DNA of 64,000 nt, taken from positions 1 to 64,000 of the forward strand of contig CBDCGI010000021.1 of NCBI GenBank assembly GCA_965216725.1. Reading direction: 5' to 3'. The translations under genes were made by a program, and so were the position numbers. How positions within the stretch are numbered: the first letter of the stretch is position 1; the number at the start of each line of letters is the position of its first letter. Of this stretch, positions 34,321 through 43,263 are shown in pieces. This DNA is from JACZUI01 sp965216725 (GTDB taxonomy: Bacteria > Actinomycetota > Acidimicrobiia > Spongiisociales > ZC4RG35). A model generated the notes under the pieces. It was not told the DNA's origin and searched no databases. It was given only the letters and a program-made list of their open reading frames with translations.

Positions 34321-35311
34321 CGAGCAGCACGTCGATCTCGGCGAGGAGCGGTGCCTTCTCGGCCTCGGGGAGGAATGACGAGACGATCGAATTGCGGGCG
34401 ACATCGGCGACCTGCTCGTCACTGAACCCCAGCCCATCGACCAGGGCCTCGTAGTTGTCACCGATGTAGCCGCCGAAATACGCCGGGTCGTCGGAGTTGA
34501 CCGAGACCTTGAGCCCGGAGTCCACCATCGTCGGCAGCGGATGATCGGAGATGTGGTCGACCACTTTCAGCGCCACGTTGGACAGCGGGCACACGGTGAG
34601 GGGGACCTGCTCCCGGGCCAGCCGAGCTACCAAATCCTCGTCTTCGAGGCTTCTCACGCCATGGTCGATGCGCTCAGCTCCCAGCAGGTCCAAAGCGTCC
34701 TTCACATACTCGGGCGGGCCTTCCTCTCCGGCGTGGGCCACGGCCCTGAGCCCCAGCTCTCGAGCCCTGGCATACGCCCCTTCGAACAGATGAGGGGGGC
34801 GGTCCTTCTCCGATGAGTCGAGCCCCACCGCCACCACGCCTTCGAGGTGAGGCTCCGACTCCTGGATTGTCTCCAAAGCATCCTCGCCGCTGAGATGCCT
34901 GAGAAAACAGAGAATCAGGTCCGAGGTGATGCCATGACGGGAACGGGCGTCGGCCATCGCCGCCCGAAAGCCCTCCATGAACACCTCGAACCCCACTCCA
35001 CGCTCAGTATGAGTTTGGGGATCGAAGAAGATCTCGGCGTGTCGCACGCCGTCGGCGGATACCCGGTCAAAGTAGGCCGAGGTCATCAAGAAGAAGTCCT
35101 CAGGTGTCTGGAGCACGGCGGCTCCTTGGTAATAGATGTCGAGGAACGATTGGAGATCGGAGAACTTGTATGCAGCCCTCACCTCGTCGATGCTCTCAAA
35201 AGGAAGCTCATATTGGTTTCTCGCGGCAAGATCGAACATCAACTCCGGCTCGAGCGTGCCTTCGATGTGAACATGGAGCTCGGCTTTGGGGATGTTCCGG
35301 GCAAAGCTCAT
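34307..35311 (-). CDS. Adenine deaminase (adenosine deaminase superfamily)
   Basis: This 334-residue zinc hydrolase converts adenine to hypoxanthine. Motifs: KAELHVHIEGTLEPELMFDLAARN (first two metal histidines), VAHAGEEGPPEYVKDALDLL (His and catalytic Glu), RIDHGVRS (His) and VNSDDPAYFGGYIGDNYEAL (Asp pair). FFDPQTHTERG and HAGEEGPPEY are features of the prokaryotic adenine deaminases of this family, as opposed to true adenosine deaminases. It is the last gene of an operon with xanthine dehydrogenase, overlapping its stop by one base (TGATG). That context fits supply of hypoxanthine to the dehydrogenase. Confidence 0.85.
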   Translation of the reverse strand: MSFARNIPKAELHVHIEGTLEPELMFDLAARNQYELPFESIDEVRAAYKFSDLQSFLDIYYQGAAVLQTPEDFFLMTSAYFDRVSADGVRHAEIFFDPQTHTERGVGFEVFMEGFRAAMADARSRHGITSDLILCFLRHLSGEDALETIQESEPHLEGVVAVGLDSSEKDRPPHLFEGAYARARELGLRAVAHAGEEGPPEYVKDALDLLGAERIDHGVRSLEDEDLVARLAREQVPLTVCPLSNVALKVVDHISDHPLPTMVDSGLKVSVNSDDPAYFGGYIGDNYEALVDGLGFSDEQVADVARNSIVSSFLPEAEKAPLLAEIDVLLATGE

Positions 35312-37545
35312 CAGTCGGGCACCCCCACTATGTCCTGGGGCCGAGCGGGCACCCGGTTGAGAGCCCGCCCGGTCACAGCCCGAATCGCCGCGGCCACGGC
35401 GGCTGTGGATGAGATCGTGGGCGGCTCGCCAACACCTTTGGCTCCAAACGGGCCCCAGGAACCATCCTGCTCGATGAGAAGAGCCTCGACGTCTGGCGCG
35501 TCGAGGATGGTGGGCAGGAGGTAATCGGTGAAGTTCGGGTTCCGGATGATCCCCCCGTCCAACACCATCTCTTCCATGATGGCCAATCCCACTCCCTGAA
35601 GGATCCCTCCTTCGATCTGGCCCCGCACCGACTCTGGGTTCAAGGCCCGGCCAACATCCTGGGCGGTATCAACCCTGACCACTCGCACCAAGCCCAACTC
35701 CGGATCGACATCCACCACTGCCCGATGCCCGGCCACGGCAAAATCGGCATGTACGACTCCCTGGCCGTTCTCGTCTGGCTCGAAGGTGGGAGGGTGGCGG
35801 AAGGTGACAGTCTCAGCGAGGCCCGACTCGAGTACCAGCGCCAAGGGAGCAACCAGCTCGACTCCGCGCCAGACTCCCTCGTCGTCGAGACGATCGCCTC
35901 CGAACTCCGACAGCACCGCTTCTCTGAGCTTGGTTGCCGCTTCGAGAGTGGCTCCGCCGGAGATCTGAGTCTGTCTCGACGCCGACGTCGACCCGGCCGA
36001 GTCGATCCGGGAGGTGTCGACCAGGTGCACGGTCGCCTCGGAGATGCCCAATGCAGAACGGGCGATCTGAGCGAGCACCGTCACCAGGCCCTGTCCGACC
36101 TCAACGGCCGCCGTCTCCACCACTGCCCCCTCGGGAGTAAGTCTCACCCGGGCCTGGGCGTAGTCATCAAAGCCTTCACTGAAGCCCAGGTTCTTGATTC
36201 CCAGCGCATAGCCCACACCCCTCACCACGTCCCGGCCCTCTGTGGTGAGCCCGGTACCTCCTGGAAGATGAAGGTGTTCGGCCGGAACCGACGTGTCCGT
36301 CATCGGCATCGCCATCAAAGAATCGATGACCTCGATGGTCGGCAGCGGGGTCTCGATGATCTGGCCCGTAGTCGGCATGGGGTCGCCTGGCCCGAGAGCA
36401 TTGCGGCGGCGCAGCTCCATCGGATCCATCTCCAGCGCCTCGGCAAGACGGTCCATCTGCGCCTCATGTGCAAAGCAGACCTGGACGGCTCCGAAGCCGC
36501 GCATGGCTCCACACGGAGGATTGTTGGTACGGGTCCCAATGCCCACCACCGAGACGTTGTCACACCGGTACGGGCCGACTGTGAAATAGCAGGCATTGGC
36601 GAGGACAGCGGGCGTTGTGGAGGCAAAGGCACCACCGTCGATGACCACCTTGGCCTCAACCTTGAGGAGGTTCCCGTCTCGGTCGGCATGATGGGTGTAC
36701 CAAAGCTTGGCCGGATGACGATGGACATGACCCGTGAACGATTCCGACCGGTGATACACCATCTTCACGGGACGCCCGGTGTGCAAAGCGAGAAGGCAGA
36801 GATGGATGTGGAGATTCACGTCTTCGCGGGCGCCAAAGGCTCCCCCCATACCGGCAGGATGACAACGGACCCGGTCGGGATCGAGGCCGAGAGAAGCCAC
36901 CACCTGAGCGTGATCTACGTGGACGAATTGGCTGGTCGCATAGAGGTCTACTCCGCCGTGACCATCGGGAACGGCCAGACCGGCCTCTGTGCCAAGCGGC
37001 GCCTGATCCTGCATCCCAACCTCGTAGAAGCCCTCGACGACCACGTCGCCGGAGACGCTTGGATCTCCACGGCGGATCACCATCTTTCGGAAAACCTCGT
37101 CACGAGCCTCAGCCTCCTCAGGATCGGTCAAAGGCTCCAAGACCTCGTATTCGACCACTACCGCTGCGGCCGCTCTTCGTGCTGTGTCGTGATCCTCGGC
37201 GGCGACTATGGCAACCGGTTCCCCCCAATAACTGACTTCATCGAAGGCGAGCACCGGCTGGTCGGGATGCTCCAGCCCGAAAGTGGCCCTTCCCGGCACG
37301 TCCTCGCCGGTGAGAACCGCGTGAACTCCTCCGATGGCCAGCGCGGGGCCTACCTCGATTGAGCGGATGCGAGCGTGGGGATGGGGGCTGCGCACCGTGG
37401 CCCCCCACAGCATCCGGTCGGCGCTCAAATCCTGCGCGTAGGCAAACTCACCCTTCAACTTCTCCACTCCATCCGGCCGCAGCGGAGAGTCGCCGATCTT
37501 GCCCGCCACTTCGGAGGTGATCCTGGGGTCAGTGGTGACGGTCAT
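35311..37545 (-). CDS. Xanthine dehydrogenase, molybdopterin-binding subunit
   Basis: This 744-residue large subunit oxidises hypoxanthine and xanthine to urate at the molybdenum centre. From ATG 37545 it reads through the a/b-hammerhead domain (KLKGEFAYAQDLSADRMLWG), then Mo-binding blocks including GGAFGAREDVNLHIHLCLLA, PCGAMRGFGAVQVCFAHEAQMDRLA and VEVGQGLVTVLAQIA. The C-terminal GAKGVGEPPTISSTAAVAAAIRAVTG holds the conserved active-site glutamate. The start overlaps the stop of the Fe-S subunit gene. Split FAD, Fe-S and Mo subunits are the usual bacterial three-gene form. Confidence 0.92.
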   Translation of the reverse strand: MTVTTDPRITSEVAGKIGDSPLRPDGVEKLKGEFAYAQDLSADRMLWGATVRSPHPHARIRSIEVGPALAIGGVHAVLTGEDVPGRATFGLEHPDQPVLAFDEVSYWGEPVAIVAAEDHDTARRAAAAVVVEYEVLEPLTDPEEAEARDEVFRKMVIRRGDPSVSGDVVVEGFYEVGMQDQAPLGTEAGLAVPDGHGGVDLYATSQFVHVDHAQVVASLGLDPDRVRCHPAGMGGAFGAREDVNLHIHLCLLALHTGRPVKMVYHRSESFTGHVHRHPAKLWYTHHADRDGNLLKVEAKVVIDGGAFASTTPAVLANACYFTVGPYRCDNVSVVGIGTRTNNPPCGAMRGFGAVQVCFAHEAQMDRLAEALEMDPMELRRRNALGPGDPMPTTGQIIETPLPTIEVIDSLMAMPMTDTSVPAEHLHLPGGTGLTTEGRDVVRGVGYALGIKNLGFSEGFDDYAQARVRLTPEGAVVETAAVEVGQGLVTVLAQIARSALGISEATVHLVDTSRIDSAGSTSASRQTQISGGATLEAATKLREAVLSEFGGDRLDDEGVWRGVELVAPLALVLESGLAETVTFRHPPTFEPDENGQGVVHADFAVAGHRAVVDVDPELGLVRVVRVDTAQDVGRALNPESVRGQIEGGILQGVGLAIMEEMVLDGGIIRNPNFTDYLLPTILDAPDVEALLIEQDGSWGPFGAKGVGEPPTISSTAAVAAAIRAVTGRALNRVPARPQDIVGVPD

Positions 37546-37994
37546 CGTCCTGCGAGGCCCTCGAAAGCGCGAATTATGGCGCCGTAGCCGGTGCACCTGC
37601 AGATGTTGCCGGCAAGTGCCTCCTTGATCTCGTCACTTGAAGGCGACGGATTGCGGTCGAAGAGTTCGGCGGCAGTCACCACGAACCCTGGAGTGCAAAA
37701 CCCGCATTGCACGGCCCCGGCGTCGTGCATGGCCGCCTGAACCGGATGCAATTCGTCACCGCCGATACCTTCGACAGACGTCACCGTCGACCCCTGGACG
37801 TCAGCCGCCATCACGAGACAAGAGCAGACCACTTCATCGTCGAGAACGACCGAGCACGAGCCGCATTCGCCCTGCTCACATGCGTTCTTGGAGCCGGGAA
37901 GCCCGAGGTCGTCGCGGAGGACGTCGAGGAGGCTGGTCGGGCCGCTCACCCTTGCATTGACGTCCTGGCCGTTCAGCATGAACGAGACGATCAT
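37542..37994 (-). CDS. Xanthine dehydrogenase, 2Fe-2S subunit
   Basis: This 150-residue subunit has two [2Fe-2S] clusters that pass electrons from the Mo centre to FAD. The plant-type cluster uses NACEQGECGSCSVVLD...CSCLV, and the all-helical domain carries QCGFCTPGFV and GNICRCTGY. Both neighbours overlap it by ATGA. Confidence 0.94.
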   Translation of the reverse strand: MIVSFMLNGQDVNARVSGPTSLLDVLRDDLGLPGSKNACEQGECGSCSVVLDDEVVCSCLVMAADVQGSTVTSVEGIGGDELHPVQAAMHDAGAVQCGFCTPGFVVTAAELFDRNPSPSSDEIKEALAGNICRCTGYGAIIRAFEGLAGR

Positions 37995-38785
37995 CTAAGG
38001 CACCTCCTGAGGAGCCTGCGAGAAAGCACCCCCGCTGCATGGCGTCTGTAGGCAGCGGTCGAGCGATGATCGGTGATCGGCGACACTTCCTCTGCGACGA
38101 GGCGGGCAAACTCGTCCAAATCGGAATCAGTGGGCGATGCCACACTCGAGATCATGTCCTCAGCCCGCCTGGCCCGCATCGTCGTCGGCGCCACCGACCC
38201 AAGGGCCACCCGAGTGTCACCTTCGGAATCCCTGGTGACAACACAACAAACCGTGGCAATCACCATCGCGTTTCTCACCCCGACCTTCCCGAAAGCCTGA
38301 CGTTCGGGGAGGTCCGCGGGAAGCGTGACCGACCGGATCAACTCACCGGGTCCGAGAGCAGTTTTCTTCACACCGACGAAGAACTCATCCCAAGGCACGC
38401 TCCGCTGACCCTTCGTCGAGACGAGGTCGATGGTGGCGTCGACCGCCGCCAGGAATGGCAGGCCGTCTCCGGCCGGGCTTGCGGTAGCGACGTTCCCTCC
38501 GAGGGTGCCGGCGTTTCGTATTTGAGGCGATCCAACCGTTCGCGCAGCCTGCGCAAGCGCCTCGGGGCCCTCGGCTTCGATTCGTCTCCAGGTGACCCCT
38601 GAGCCGATGGTGGGCCCATCCCACGCGCCAAACTCGGATACGCGACGCAGGCCCACCACATGATCCGGACGACGATGTCCGAGGTTGACTTCGACCATGA
38701 GGTCCGTTCCGCCGGCGAGTGGAGTCGCGCCTTCTTCGATTGCCGCCAGGGAGTCTTCGAGTGTGGTCGGATGGTGAAACTGCAC
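37991..38785 (-). CDS. Xanthine dehydrogenase, FAD-binding subunit
   Basis: This 264-residue subunit binds FAD and passes electrons on to NAD+. It begins MQFHHPTTLEDSLAAIEEGATPLAGGTDLMVEVNL, the standard FAD-binding start of CoxM/XdhB-type subunits, and contains SPQIRNAGTLGGNVATASPAGDGLPFLAA with the flavin-contacting GGN. It is 9 bp downstream of the 8-oxoguanine deaminase gene and overlaps the Fe-S subunit gene. Confidence 0.92.
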   Translation of the reverse strand: MQFHHPTTLEDSLAAIEEGATPLAGGTDLMVEVNLGHRRPDHVVGLRRVSEFGAWDGPTIGSGVTWRRIEAEGPEALAQAARTVGSPQIRNAGTLGGNVATASPAGDGLPFLAAVDATIDLVSTKGQRSVPWDEFFVGVKKTALGPGELIRSVTLPADLPERQAFGKVGVRNAMVIATVCCVVTRDSEGDTRVALGSVAPTTMRARRAEDMISSVASPTDSDLDEFARLVAEEVSPITDHRSTAAYRRHAAGVLSRRLLRRCLR

Positions 38786-38794
38786 AGCGCGAAC

Positions 38795-40153
38795 CTACCC
38801 CACCAGATCTTTGCTGAGCTCGTTGTGAAGGGCGACGAGCCGTTCGAGGTCGAGGCCGGCCACGGCACCATCGCTCACCAGGGGACGGCCGCCCACCCAG
38901 GAGTGGTCCACTCCCAGCGGACCGCACATGACCACGGCTGCAATCGGGTCGTGATGTGCGCCGGCCATCTCGATTCTGCTCAGGTCGATTGCGATCAAGT
39001 CCGCGGCCTTGCCGACGGCGACTTCCCCGATGTCATCTCGACCCAGGATCTCGGCCCCGCCGACCGTTGCCAGCCGGAGAGCCTCCCGTGCGGTGATCTG
39101 CGGTCCTTCGCCGATGCCCGGGGAGACCGCGAGACGATTCAGCAGAAGAGCCTGTCGGGCCTCGTTCAGCAGGTGGGAGCCATCGTTTGACGCCGAGCCG
39201 TCCACACCCAGGCCGACGCGCACCCCGCGGCTCAGATACCGGGTGACGGGGGCCAGCCCGCTGGCCAGCCTCATATTCGAAGTGGGGCAATGAGCTACCC
39301 CTGTACGGGAAGACGCCATTCGCTCGATCTCATCGTCGGCTACATGCACTGCGTGGGCGTACCAGACGTCCTCACCCGCCCAGCCCAAACTCTCCATGTA
39401 CTCGACGGGCCGCATCCCGAAGCTGTTCCGGCAGAAGTCTTCCTCGTCATGTGTCTCTGCGAGATGCGTGTGCATCCGCACGCCCAGGTCTCGAGCCAAC
39501 GATGCCGATTCCCGCATCAGGTCCCCTGTGACAGAGAACGGTGAGCAAGGGGCAAGCACGATACGCCGCATCGATCCCCGGTCTCCATCGTGAAACTCGG
39601 CAACCACCCTCTGGCTGTCTTCGAGGATGGCGTTCTCAGACTCCACGACGGAGTCGGGAGGAAGCCCCCCGTCGGAGTGGCCAAGGCTCATCGACCCACG
39701 GGATATGTGAAACCTCATGTTCAGCTCTTGGGCCCCTTCGACCTGGTCGTCGAGGCGAGAGCCGTTGGGCCACAGGTAATGATGATCGAATGCAGTCGTA
39801 CACCCGCTCAGCGCGAGCTCGGCAAGACCGACAGATGTGGACGTCCTGACGTGATCTGGAGTCATGCGAGCCCAGATCGGGTACAACGTCCGCAGCCACC
39901 CGAACAGACCCTGATCCTGCGCGCCGGGGACAACGCGAGTCAGCGTCTGGTAGAGATGGTGATGGGTGTTGACCAACCCCGGCAAGACCACGTGATCTGA
40001 CAGATCCACGACTTCGTCAGCGTCTCCGGCGACCTCATCGCGGCGGCCCACTTGCTCGATCCATCCGTTCCTGACGAACACCGACGCACCCGTGATCTCC
40101 TCGCCGGCCATGGTGGCGAGCACGGCGATGTTCGACAGGAGAAGAGTTGCCAT
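38795..40153 (-). CDS. 8-oxoguanine deaminase / guanine deaminase-type amidohydrolase
   Basis: This 452-residue amidohydrolase shows LPGLVNTHHHLYQTLTRVVPGAQDQGLFGWL (first metal histidines), RMHTHLAETHDEEDF (His, Glu) and VGLGVDGSASNDGSHLL (Asp). The TRVVPGAQDQGLFGWLRTLYPIWARM pattern matches bacterial 8-oxoguanine deaminases, which yield urate directly from oxidised guanine; closely related enzymes act on guanine. It is the first gene of the operon with the three XDH subunits and adenine deaminase, so all products converge on urate. It is divergent from the DUF6986 gene with only about 37 bp between starts. Confidence 0.85.
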   Translation of the reverse strand: MATLLLSNIAVLATMAGEEITGASVFVRNGWIEQVGRRDEVAGDADEVVDLSDHVVLPGLVNTHHHLYQTLTRVVPGAQDQGLFGWLRTLYPIWARMTPDHVRTSTSVGLAELALSGCTTAFDHHYLWPNGSRLDDQVEGAQELNMRFHISRGSMSLGHSDGGLPPDSVVESENAILEDSQRVVAEFHDGDRGSMRRIVLAPCSPFSVTGDLMRESASLARDLGVRMHTHLAETHDEEDFCRNSFGMRPVEYMESLGWAGEDVWYAHAVHVADDEIERMASSRTGVAHCPTSNMRLASGLAPVTRYLSRGVRVGLGVDGSASNDGSHLLNEARQALLLNRLAVSPGIGEGPQITAREALRLATVGGAEILGRDDIGEVAVGKAADLIAIDLSRIEMAGAHHDPIAAVVMCGPLGVDHSWVGGRPLVSDGAVAGLDLERLVALHNELSKDLVG

Positions 40154-40190
40154 GGAGAAAGCAACCTACCCTCGAGATAGAGTCGCCCAC

Positions 40191-41516
40191 ATGACTCTCA
40201 GCCCAAACTCGATGGCCTCGTGGTCGAAACGACTCACATCCGTGTCGGCCCGCATCGACACCGAGTTTCCCGGGGAGAGACCAACCAGGCAGCCCGTCCA
40301 CACCGTGTACGGCGGGGCTCACCTGTTCTCGCCCGGCACTGCTGCCAGGCTGGGAGAGCTCGCGATACGCGCCATGAACACGTGGACACCCAGTGTCGAG
40401 GAGTTTGGATCGCTTCTGGGAATCGACGCAGACCTCTCCGATCGTGTCCACACGGCCGTGTTGGGGAAGCTGCGTGAGGAGCCGGTCGAAGACTTTCGCC
40501 TCGACTTCGAGGACGGATACGGCCACCGCGCCGACGACGAGGAAGACCAACATGCTCGATCCGCAGCCACGGCTGTGGCCGAAGGCATGCGCCAGTCCTC
40601 ACTTCCTCCGTTTATTGGTATCAGGATCAAATCACTCACCGGAGAGTTGCATCGGCGCGCTTTGCGAACCCTCGACCTGTTCGTATCGACCCTGGTCTCG
40701 GAGGCGGGATCACTGCCCGAAGGCTTCACGGTGACTCTCCCCAAGATTCAAGACGTCGATCAGGTGAAGGTGCTGTGTGAGGCACTTCTCGAGCTGGAAC
40801 AAGCCCTGGACGTTCCCGTGATCCCGATCGAGCTGATGGTGGAAACCCCCCAGACCGTGATCGATACCGACGGTTTGGCAGGGATGCGCCGATACGTGGA
40901 AGCCGGCGAAGGAAGGGTTCGCGGCGCGCACTATGGCACGTATGACTACACGGCGTCGATGAGCATCACCGCGGCCTATCAAACCATGACCCATCCAGCG
41001 TGTGATTTCGCCCGGCATGCGATGCAGGTGAGCCTCGCGGGGACCGGCGTATGGCTGTCGGACGGCGCCACCAACGTGATGCCGGTCCCGGTTCACCGCG
41101 GCGACGACCTCACTCGTGAACAGGAAGACGAGAACAGAGCCACGGTCCATCAGGCGATGCGTCTCCACTACGACCACGTGCGCAGCTCCCTGGTGCATGC
41201 CTACTACCAAGGGTGGGACCTTCATCCTGCACAGCTGCCGACGCGGTACGCCGCGCTCTATTCGTTCTTTCTCGAGGGCCTGGACGAGGCCGGTGCCCGG
41301 CTCTCCAACTTTGTCGAGTCGGCTGCCCAAGCGACGCTGGTCGGCGAGGTTTTCGACGACGCCGCCACCGGCCAGGGTCTGCTGAATTACTTCCTACGCG
41401 CCATCAATTGCGGTGCCATAGACGAAGCCGAGGCGACGGGCAGGGCGGGGCTCACACTCGAGGAGCTGAGGACACGCTCATTCTTGGAGATCCTGGAGGG
41501 ACGGGCCCGGACCTAG
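40191..41516 (+). CDS. DUF6986 protein (HpcH/HpaI aldolase / malate synthase-like TIM barrel)
   Basis: From ATG 40191 the protein has 441 residues. Landmarks include FRLDFEDGYGHRADDEED, PPFIGIRIKSLTGELHRRALRTLDLF, a barrel strand with VIPIELMVETPQTVIDT and RVRGAHYGTYDYTASMSI. The acidic pair around a metal site and the ELMVETPQ strand resemble citrate lyase/malate synthase-type lyases. Members often lie beside urate/allantoin genes. In this setting it may condense glyoxylate, released from ureidoglycolate, with another metabolite; this is inferred. An alternative start is ATG 40152. Its 3' end overlaps HIU hydrolase by 4 bp. Confidence 0.75.
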   Translation: MTLSPNSMASWSKRLTSVSARIDTEFPGERPTRQPVHTVYGGAHLFSPGTAARLGELAIRAMNTWTPSVEEFGSLLGIDADLSDRVHTAVLGKLREEPVEDFRLDFEDGYGHRADDEEDQHARSAATAVAEGMRQSSLPPFIGIRIKSLTGELHRRALRTLDLFVSTLVSEAGSLPEGFTVTLPKIQDVDQVKVLCEALLELEQALDVPVIPIELMVETPQTVIDTDGLAGMRRYVEAGEGRVRGAHYGTYDYTASMSITAAYQTMTHPACDFARHAMQVSLAGTGVWLSDGATNVMPVPVHRGDDLTREQEDENRATVHQAMRLHYDHVRSSLVHAYYQGWDLHPAQLPTRYAALYSFFLEGLDEAGARLSNFVESAAQATLVGEVFDDAATGQGLLNYFLRAINCGAIDEAEATGRAGLTLEELRTRSFLEILEGRART

Positions 41517-41830
41517 CTGCCTCGATACGTGGAGTACCCATACGGCGAGAGCAGGAGGGGAATGTGATAGTGCTCCTCGGAACCGATGAGGTTCACCTGC
41601 ACGACGACCTCCGGATAGAAGGTGTTGCCGTAGCCGGCAGTGTCGAATCGGACACGGTAGGTACCCGCGGGGAACCCCACTCCGAACCCGCTGATACGGC
41701 CGTTGACGTCGGTGGTTCCCTCGCCGAAATGTGCCCATCCGTCGCCGCTGGAACGTTCCACGACAACCCCGACCTCAGCCGCCGGCGAGCCTGTCGCGGT
41801 ATCAAGGACATGAGTTGAGAGCGAGTTCAC
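41513..41830 (-). CDS. 5-hydroxyisourate hydrolase
   Basis: This transthyretin-related enzyme opens 5-hydroxyisourate to OHCU. The GTG at 41830, preceded by AGGAGG, gives 105 residues beginning MNSLSTHVLDTATGSPAAEV. The family's conserved N-terminal histidine (STHVLD), the central arginine (YRVRFDT) and the C-terminal SPYGYSTYRGS tetrapeptide are all present. The start overlaps the stop of the allantoicase-decarboxylase gene (GTGA), which acts on the next two intermediates. Confidence 0.93.
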   Translation of the reverse strand: MNSLSTHVLDTATGSPAAEVGVVVERSSGDGWAHFGEGTTDVNGRISGFGVGFPAGTYRVRFDTAGYGNTFYPEVVVQVNLIGSEEHYHIPLLLSPYGYSTYRGS

Positions 41831-43263
41831 GGTGACACCTCCTGACACAACATCCGTCGCAGTCTTGTCGCGGTGATTCGCCTTTGCTCGACACCCGCCA
41901 GAGAGATCTCGGTGTCCCGATCGTTGTCCAGTCTCGCTTTGGCGATATCGAGCATCTCGGAGGCGCTTTTGCCTGTGGCGTAGACGATGTAGGTAAAGCC
42001 GTGCCTCTGCTCATACTCACTGTTGGCAGCTGCCAGCGCTTCGAGGGTTTCGGCGTCTGCAGCGGCTGTTCCGGCCTGCTCTCTCCCGGCCACCTGGTCC
42101 TTGGTTCTCTCTCCGATCCTGGGATGTCCGGCAAATGCCTGAATCCAATCCTGATCCGTCATCTCGCCAAAGACCCGGTCGGCATGGGCCAACACCTCGT
42201 CCGGCGACTGGAACGGCCTCGAGATGACCATCTTCTCCACCCAGTTGGTAGCGGAGCATGCCACGCCAAAGAAGCTCCGCGCCTCCGCTGGCAGTAACGA
42301 GTTCAGATAGCGCACCCCGGCCTGGCCGGCTGCCTCGGAGTCCGCCCGTCCCCAGGCCCGGAAACGGGCCACGCCGCCGTCCGGATGAATGTCGAGCTTG
42401 AGGTAGGAGGCGTGAGACGGATGCTCCAGGGAGATCGTGTTTTCCGCATCGGGCTCCACTTCTGCCCGATCAACGGCAGTCTCCCAATCCTTGGCGTCCT
42501 CGGAGAGGTGGACCGACACCCAACCCGGTGCGTTCCCCTTGAAGAAACTCGTGTCGACGACGACATTCTCCACCAGGCCCGGCAGCCCGAGCCTGAAGAC
42601 CGCCCAATCGTGTCCTGGCCCGCGCCGCCGCTTCGTCTCCCAACCGTCCCACATGCCCCCGGGCTTGGTGGGGCGGAGCATGTTCTCTGCCGGTGAGAAG
42701 AACGAGTCTGACGTGTCCATCGGCTTACCGCCGACCGTCATCGACACCAGGTCGACGGTCTGCTCGGAGCAAATCTCCCGCATTTCTGGCACCGGATCTC
42801 CCAGGACTCGCAACCGCGCCACGCCGCCATCGGGGTAGATATTGAGCCGGACGTGGGTCACCCGATATGGGGCATCGAGATCGAAGCCCACCTGTGAGTC
42901 CCCTTGGAGATTGGTCCGCGAGATGACCTCGGTCCACTCGGCCCTGTCCAGGAGGTCATCGCTGCCGACACCGCAGACGTCCAAGGAGAATTGCTCCGGG
43001 TAATTGCCGGTGAAGTGGGACGTGTCAACAGAGACCGATCGGACCTGACCGGGTATACCCAAAGCGATGACACACCAATCGTGCCCGGGGTCACGCCGGC
43101 GGCGACTCTCCCAGCCGTCCATCCACTTCCCACGGTCGGTGTATTCGTGCTCCTTCCACAAAGGTGGATCTGGGTTGAGCAGGTTCTCCGCCTCGGCGAA
43201 GAAGTCGTCGCTGCATGAGACGACACGCCCACCAACTGCCCTTGAGATCAGGTCAACTTTCAC
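41827..43263 (-). CDS. Allantoicase fused to OHCU decarboxylase
   Basis: This 478-residue two-enzyme fusion starts at GTG 43263 after GGGAGAA. Residues about 1-320 are two allantoicase repeats (DLISRAVGGRVVSCSDDFFAEAENLL and DLVSMTVGGKPMDTSDSFFSPAENML; each with MDGWESRRRRDPGHDW or WDGWETKRRRGPGHDW and RLNIYPDGGVARLRVLG). Residues about 325-478 are OHCU decarboxylase (ATNWVEKMV, FAGHPRIGERT with the catalytic His, and HGFTYIVYATGKSASEML). The enzymes act before and after allantoinase: OHCU to S-allantoin, and allantoate to ureidoglycolate plus urea. It overlaps allantoinase by 11 bp and HIU hydrolase by 4 bp. Confidence 0.93.
   Translation of the reverse strand: MKVDLISRAVGGRVVSCSDDFFAEAENLLNPDPPLWKEHEYTDRGKWMDGWESRRRRDPGHDWCVIALGIPGQVRSVSVDTSHFTGNYPEQFSLDVCGVGSDDLLDRAEWTEVISRTNLQGDSQVGFDLDAPYRVTHVRLNIYPDGGVARLRVLGDPVPEMREICSEQTVDLVSMTVGGKPMDTSDSFFSPAENMLRPTKPGGMWDGWETKRRRGPGHDWAVFRLGLPGLVENVVVDTSFFKGNAPGWVSVHLSEDAKDWETAVDRAEVEPDAENTISLEHPSHASYLKLDIHPDGGVARFRAWGRADSEAAGQAGVRYLNSLLPAEARSFFGVACSATNWVEKMVISRPFQSPDEVLAHADRVFGEMTDQDWIQAFAGHPRIGERTKDQVAGREQAGTAAADAETLEALAAANSEYEQRHGFTYIVYATGKSASEMLDIAKARLDNDRDTEISLAGVEQRRITATRLRRMLCQEVSP

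Noticed and set aside
35725..37362. A 545-codon plus-strand ORF
   Set aside because: It lies antisense to the xanthine dehydrogenase large subunit, whose motifs are unambiguous. The antisense product has no domain pattern.
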